Part shown: positions 6,273 to 9,551 of the stretch, piece after piece | Layout: each line of letters starts with the position of its first letter | Position numbering within the stretch: position 1 is the first letter of the stretch | NCBI GenBank assembly: GCA_040081205.1 | Contig: JBEBHE010000176.1 | Location: 1-9,551 of the forward strand | Source of the DNA: UBA5216 sp040081205 | Lineage (GTDB): Bacteria; Pseudomonadota; Gammaproteobacteria; Burkholderiales; SG8-41 | Direction: 5' to 3' | Length of the DNA stretch: 9,551 bases | Notes under the pieces: model-generated | What the model was told of the DNA's origin: nothing | The model's input: only the letters and a program-made list of their open reading frames with translations | Database searches by the model: none | Program-made: the position numbers and the translations under genes

Positions 6273-7244
6273 ATGAAATCGACCACCCAGAAACTGAACA
6301 TGATGTGCCTCGCTGCGGCTGCGGCGCTGTGCCCCGCACTCGCCGCCGCACAAGCCTATCCCACAAAAATCGTCCGCGTCATTGTGCCGTTCGCGCCCGG
6401 TGGCGGCAGCGATATCACTGCGCGCCAGGTGTCGGCCAAACTCACCGAGCAATTCAAGCAACAATTTGTCGTTGATAACCGCGGCGGCGCAGCGGGCCTT
6501 ATCGGCATGGAAATGGTGGCCAAGGCGCCACCCGACGGTTATACGATCATGATGATGTCAGGCAGTTTTTCAGCGTCGGCAGCCACCAACAGGCCCGCCT
6601 TCGATCCTATCAACAGCATTCCGGGTGTCGCCGAATTTGGCATTACGCCGTTCGTACTCACCGTGCATCCCTCGCTGCCGCCCAAAACCACCAAGGAGTT
6701 CATCGCGCTTGCGAAAGCAAAGCCCGACGCCCTCACCTACGCTTCCACCGGCATGGGCGGTGCCACACATATGGCGACTGAACTCATACTCAGCATGACT
6801 AACACACAGATGGTGGGTGTGCATTACAAGAGCACCGGCGCAGCCATGTCGGATCTTCTGGCAGGACAAGTGCCTATCATCGTCGGCAGTCTGCTGCCAG
6901 TGGTGCCGCACGTCGCGTCCGGCAAGTTGCGCGCGCTGGGCGTGACCACCTCCAAACGCTGGTATTCGCTGCCCGACGTTCCCACCATCGGTGAAACGAT
7001 TCCCGGTTATGAGGTCGAGTTATGGTTCGGAGCGATGGCGCCGCGCGGCACGCCGCAACCCATTGTCGCAGCGCTGAATGGTGCCATCAATAAGGTGTTG
7101 CAGGAGCCGGATATGAAGAAAAATCTCGACGCTCAAGGCATGATTGCCACCGGCGGCACGCCGCAACAATTCAACGACCGTATTCAGCGCGAATACGCGC
7201 GCTGGGTGAAAGTCGTCAAGGAACGCGGAATCAAGGTGCAGTAG
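6273..7244 (+). CDS. Bug/TctC-family substrate-binding protein (first of a tandem pair)
   Basis: This is a periplasmic binding protein of the tripartite tricarboxylate transporter type, 323 residues, the normal family length. It has a Sec signal peptide (about 1-28; basic start, Ala/Leu-rich core, AAAQA before YP). The mature motifs are YPTKIVRVIVPFAPGG (29-44), Asp47 in the GSDITAR segment, GGAAGLIGMEMVAKAPPDGYT (71-91), LTVHPSLPPKTTKEFIALAKAKP (129-151), VHYKSTGAAMSDLLAGQV (183-200), LPDVPTIGETIPGYE (233-247) and WFGAMAPRGTP (251-261). In the third-domain motif the usual PYKG is changed to HYKS (184-187), close to where ligands bind, so specificity may differ from its neighbours. A strong ribosome site, GAGGAG at 6261-6266, lies six bases before the ATG. 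A second Bug gene follows after 21 bases, indicating co-transcription. No TctA/TctB genes are nearby. The ligand is unknown. Confidence 0.94.
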   Translation: MKSTTQKLNMMCLAAAAALCPALAAAQAYPTKIVRVIVPFAPGGGSDITARQVSAKLTEQFKQQFVVDNRGGAAGLIGMEMVAKAPPDGYTIMMMSGSFSASAATNRPAFDPINSIPGVAEFGITPFVLTVHPSLPPKTTKEFIALAKAKPDALTYASTGMGGATHMATELILSMTNTQMVGVHYKSTGAAMSDLLAGQVPIIVGSLLPVVPHVASGKLRALGVTTSKRWYSLPDVPTIGETIPGYEVELWFGAMAPRGTPQPIVAALNGAINKVLQEPDMKKNLDAQGMIATGGTPQQFNDRIQREYARWVKVVKERGIKVQ

Positions 7245-7265
7245 CATCGCGGGGAAAGCCAGTCC

Positions 7266-8237
7266 ATGCGTAACTACCGTGCAGTGATCAGTGTTGTGGC
7301 GTGTACGGCTGCCCTAACGTGCGCTGGCGTAGCGCATGCGCAAAGCTTCCCCTCGAAACAGGTGCGCTTCATTGTGCCATTCGCTGCCGGCGGCACTATC
7401 GACATTATCGGCCGCCTGCTTTCGCCGTCGATGTCAAAGACATTCGGTCAGCAAATCGTAGTAGAAGACCGTCCCGGCGGCGGCACCGTAATTGCCACTG
7501 AACTGGTCGCACGCGCGCCTGCAGACGCCCATGTGCTGCTGCTCATGGGCCCCAGCTACACCATCAATCTTTTCGCTCGAAAACTGCCGTACGATACCGA
7601 ACGGGATTTCGTCGGTATCGCGCGGCTGGCCGCCAACCCGCTGTTATTCTCCGTGCATCCGTCACTGCCGGCGCGCAGCCCCAAAGAGCTGGTCGCCTTG
7701 GCTCGCGCCAAACCCGGCGAACTCACTTACGCCACCGCCAGTCCCACCGGCTTTCAACGCCTGGCTGCCGAGCAGTTCAAGTTGCTGGCAAAAATTGATA
7801 TCGTCAACGTACCGTATCAAGGCGGCGCACCTGCCGCGATTGCGGTGATGGGCGGGCACACCACCATCAACCTCGGCAACGTGTCCGAAGCCGCGCCGTA
7901 CGTTGCCGGTGGCCGGTTGCGCGCGATCGCGGTCACCTCTCTAACACGTAGCGATGTGATGAAAGACGTGCCCACGCTGCATGAATCCGGCTATCCCGGT
8001 TATGAGGCCACGAATTGGTTCGGCGCTGTCACACGCGTGGGCGCGCCAAAGGCGTCCATTGACCGCCTGAGCGCCGAATTCGCGCGCGCGCTCGATACCC
8101 CCGAAGTCAAGACGGGCTTAATCAAGAACGGCCTCTACAACGCTTACCTGAACCCGGAACGCTACGACGAATTTTTGCGCCAGCAATTTCGGGCAAATGA
8201 AAAAACGGTGAAAGCTACCGGCATGCGCATGGAGTAG
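7266..8237 (+). CDS. Bug/TctC-family substrate-binding protein (second of a tandem pair), divergent
   Basis: This 323-residue periplasmic binding protein has the same length as its upstream neighbour. A Sec signal peptide ends at about residue 25 (VAHA before QSFPS). The family motifs are FPSKQVRFIVPFAAGG (28-43), Asp46, FSVHPSLPARSPKELVALARAKP (128-150), NVPYQGGAPAAIAVMGG (181-197), GGRLRAIAVTSLTR (215-228), DVPTLHESGYPGYE (234-247) and NWFGAV (250-255). Two normally conserved loops are changed. The P-D-G-Y-T loop reads P-A-D-A-H-V (85-90), and the G-A-G-G-N-x-G loop reads P-G-G-G-T-V-I (70-76). Both flank the ligand cleft in the family, so the ligand may be unusual. The ribosome site is weak (GGGGA, 7251-7255). 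Position and spacing suggest an old tandem duplication transcribed as one unit, ending at the hairpin just downstream. Confidence 0.93.
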   Translation: MRNYRAVISVVACTAALTCAGVAHAQSFPSKQVRFIVPFAAGGTIDIIGRLLSPSMSKTFGQQIVVEDRPGGGTVIATELVARAPADAHVLLLMGPSYTINLFARKLPYDTERDFVGIARLAANPLLFSVHPSLPARSPKELVALARAKPGELTYATASPTGFQRLAAEQFKLLAKIDIVNVPYQGGAPAAIAVMGGHTTINLGNVSEAAPYVAGGRLRAIAVTSLTRSDVMKDVPTLHESGYPGYEATNWFGAVTRVGAPKASIDRLSAEFARALDTPEVKTGLIKNGLYNAYLNPERYDEFLRQQFRANEKTVKATGMRME

Positions 8238-8248
8238 CACGCACTTGC

Positions 8249-8277
8249 AGCATGGGCACAAAAAACATGCCCATGCT
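8249..8277. terminator. Inverted repeat between convergent genes (possible bidirectional transcript end)
   Basis: A perfect 10-base stem (8249-8258 with 8268-8277) encloses a 9-base loop containing an A6 run. It starts 12 bases after the Bug gene stop and overlaps the stop codon (8278-8276) of the leftward M24 gene. There is no T tract after the stem on either strand, so it is not a textbook intrinsic terminator. It may stabilise or define the 3' ends of both transcripts. Confidence 0.5.
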
Positions 8278-9478
8278 ACAAATTCTGTCCGGCGCAAAAC
8301 GCGCCACGCGGCACACGATGTAATTTCTCGAACCCCGTTTTGGTCACGCGTATCAACTCCCCCACCTGCACGCCGGCGCGTCTGGACTGATCCCCATTGG
8401 CGGTAGTCACGTTGGGTTGCACCACTACCGTCATATTTTCTTCCAGCGTCATCTTCGGCAACGGCCCCGCCGGACGGCTGCGGCTGCCGAGTATCGGTTG
8501 AAAATAGCCGCCGCCAAAACCATGCATCAGGTCATCGCAGATGGTAAAACCGTTTTTCTCGACGATATCGGCGGCGGCGAGGATTTCTTCCATGGCCGCG
8601 CCGTGTTTGACAACCCGGGTAACCGCGTCGAATGCGGCTTCCGCGGTCGCGTGCAAATCCTTGTAGAGCGGTGTCGGCGCCATATCCACAAAAAACGTGC
8701 GCAGCAATTGCCCGGCGTAATCCCACCAGAACGCCGACAGTTCGCAGAACACCACGTCACCCTTCTGCACTAATCGCGGAGACGGATACTGCGGCGGCAC
8801 AAAAATATGCGGATGCGCCATCGACGTGACGCCGATGTAGTGAATCATCGTTGTGCCGCCGTGTTTGACATACGCGCTTTCCACCAGTGCGGCCAGTTCA
8901 CGTTCATCCACCCCCGGCTTTGTGCCGGCAAGCAATGCCACAAAACCCGCATCGCTCATGGCGGCACCGATACGCAGCCAGTCAATTTCTTCATCGCTTT
9001 TGCGCATGCGCAGCCGCACATACTCGGCGTCCAGGAAAACCATGTCGAACTGCTGTTCCAGCTTTTGGTATTTCCCCGCCACCAGCGGCCCGATGATACC
9101 CACGCGCCTGGCGCCGCGCCGCTTCAGTTCTTCGATGGTTTTGTCGATACCGCGATGCTCGCCCCAATACGTATCGACATCGCGCGCCAGTTTTTTGCCC
9201 AACGGAAAGTGATTGAACCACTCCATGAACATCGTCATTGGCACGCCGGGCTTGAACACCACATACGCTTCGTTGGTGCCTGGCCAGCCGGTCACCCACT
9301 GCACCGCATTACCGGCACGATGGTCGGTGACCACCAGCAGATGATCACAACCGTGCTTTGCCATCGCGTCGCCTAGCGACTGGTGACGGTGCCTATACTC
9401 CGCATCGGAGAAACGCGGATATTCCTGCTCCGTGATTGCCAGCAGGCGCGGCTCCAGATGGAATGGATTCCCGCTCAC
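8276..9478 (-). CDS. M24-fold (creatinase/Xaa-Pro aminopeptidase-like) protein with degenerate metal site
   Basis: The 400-residue protein has the creatinase-type layout: an N-terminal domain (about 1-155, including FSDAEYRHRHQSLGDAM and LLVVTDHRAGNAVQWVTGW) followed by the pita-bread domain (about 160-400, starting RMRKSDEEIDWLRIGAAMSDAG). Metal-dependent M24 peptidases use five ligands, Asp, Asp, His, Glu, Glu. By alignment with the family motifs these positions here read Glu246 (VVFCELSA), Gln257 (GQLLRTFF), His319 (MHGFGGG), Gln354 (VVVQPNV) and Gly373-Glu374 (QVGELIRVT). Most ligands are therefore replaced, while the fold motifs and a His in AHPHIF (222/224) remain. Creatinase is a known metal-independent member of this fold with similar length, so a hydrolase acting on a small C-N substrate is more likely than a peptidase; a non-enzymatic role is possible. 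There is no signal peptide. The start is a GTG at 9478 without a Shine-Dalgarno sequence; an in-frame stop at 9505-9503 and the lack of any other start nearby force this choice. Confidence 0.88.
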   Translation of the reverse strand: MSGNPFHLEPRLLAITEQEYPRFSDAEYRHRHQSLGDAMAKHGCDHLLVVTDHRAGNAVQWVTGWPGTNEAYVVFKPGVPMTMFMEWFNHFPLGKKLARDVDTYWGEHRGIDKTIEELKRRGARRVGIIGPLVAGKYQKLEQQFDMVFLDAEYVRLRMRKSDEEIDWLRIGAAMSDAGFVALLAGTKPGVDERELAALVESAYVKHGGTTMIHYIGVTSMAHPHIFVPPQYPSPRLVQKGDVVFCELSAFWWDYAGQLLRTFFVDMAPTPLYKDLHATAEAAFDAVTRVVKHGAAMEEILAAADIVEKNGFTICDDLMHGFGGGYFQPILGSRSRPAGPLPKMTLEENMTVVVQPNVTTANGDQSRRAGVQVGELIRVTKTGFEKLHRVPRGAFCAGQNL

Positions 9479-9480
9479 GG

Positions 9481-9520
9481 AGTATTTCTTAAATATTTGT
9501 TTTTATTAATTATTTTTTGC
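9481..9520. promoter_or_regulatory. AT-rich block upstream of the M24 gene
   Basis: Only 5 of these 40 bases are G or C, in sharp contrast to the GC-rich surroundings. It includes the palindrome AAATATTT (9491-9498) and long A/T runs. On the minus strand it lies immediately upstream of the GTG start, so it probably contains the promoter or leader (a loose candidate is TTACCG, then 17 bases, then TAATAA). No strong consensus promoter is seen. The gene next door lies beyond the window. Confidence 0.35.
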
Positions 9521-9551
9521 TTCACCGGTAAGCGCGCAAAGCTATCCGACC

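Noticed and set aside
8807..9376. 189-codon open frame on the plus strand
   Set aside because: It lies wholly antisense to the well-supported M24 gene and has a low-complexity His/Arg-rich translation typical of a GC-rich shadow frame.
1..9551. tRNA/rRNA genes, CRISPR arrays, insertion sequences, riboswitches, toxin-antitoxin or defence systems
   Set aside because: No tRNA-like cloverleaf, regular repeat array, transposase, terminal repeats or recognised riboswitch core was seen; the HNH-like fragment alone does not make a defence system.

Overview
The window looks like a chromosomal piece of a betaproteobacterium, most likely Burkholderiales-related. The sequence is moderately GC-rich. It carries three Bug/TctC-type periplasmic binding proteins (a family hugely expanded in that order), a small ModA-like binding protein, and an RhlE-type DEAD-box helicase of beta/gammaproteobacterial type. 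There are no RNA genes, insertion sequences, phage genes or CRISPR arrays. It reads as a metabolic/transport region next to a housekeeping helicase.

Layout, left to right. (1) The 5' part of a leftward gene resembling HNH-endonuclease-family proteins (1-203), with a perfect dyad just upstream of its start. (2) A rightward rhlE (467-1894), preceded by a leader that has no Shine-Dalgarno sequence and ends in short imperfect repeats and a three-codon ORF overlapping the rhlE start. (3) A tight rightward trio (2012-4235): an NTF2-like small protein, an amidohydrolase with a twin-arginine signal, and a phytanoyl-CoA-dioxygenase-like 2-oxoglutarate/Fe(II) oxygenase. (4) Two leftward binding-protein genes (4251-6068): a Bug/TctC protein with its own good promoter, and upstream of it a ModA-like protein without a signal peptide. 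(5) A divergent control region (6069-6272). (6) Two tandem rightward Bug/TctC genes (6273-8237) separated by 21 bases. (7) A hairpin between converging genes. (8) A leftward M24-fold (creatinase/aminopeptidase-like) protein whose metal-binding residues are mostly replaced (8276-9478), followed by an AT-rich block at the right edge.

How the genes may work together is inference. The Bug proteins would capture small organic acids in the periplasm. The amidohydrolase, oxygenase, NTF2-like protein and M24 protein are the kinds of enzymes that modify or cleave such compounds. No membrane subunits (TctA/TctB, ABC permease or ATPase) and no transcription regulator are encoded here, so the binding proteins are orphans within the window. 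The most interesting candidates are the compact NTF2/amidohydrolase/oxygenase operon of unknown substrate, the metal-site-degenerate M24 protein, and the signal-less ModA-like protein beside true periplasmic binding proteins. None amounts to a clearly new system from sequence alone.
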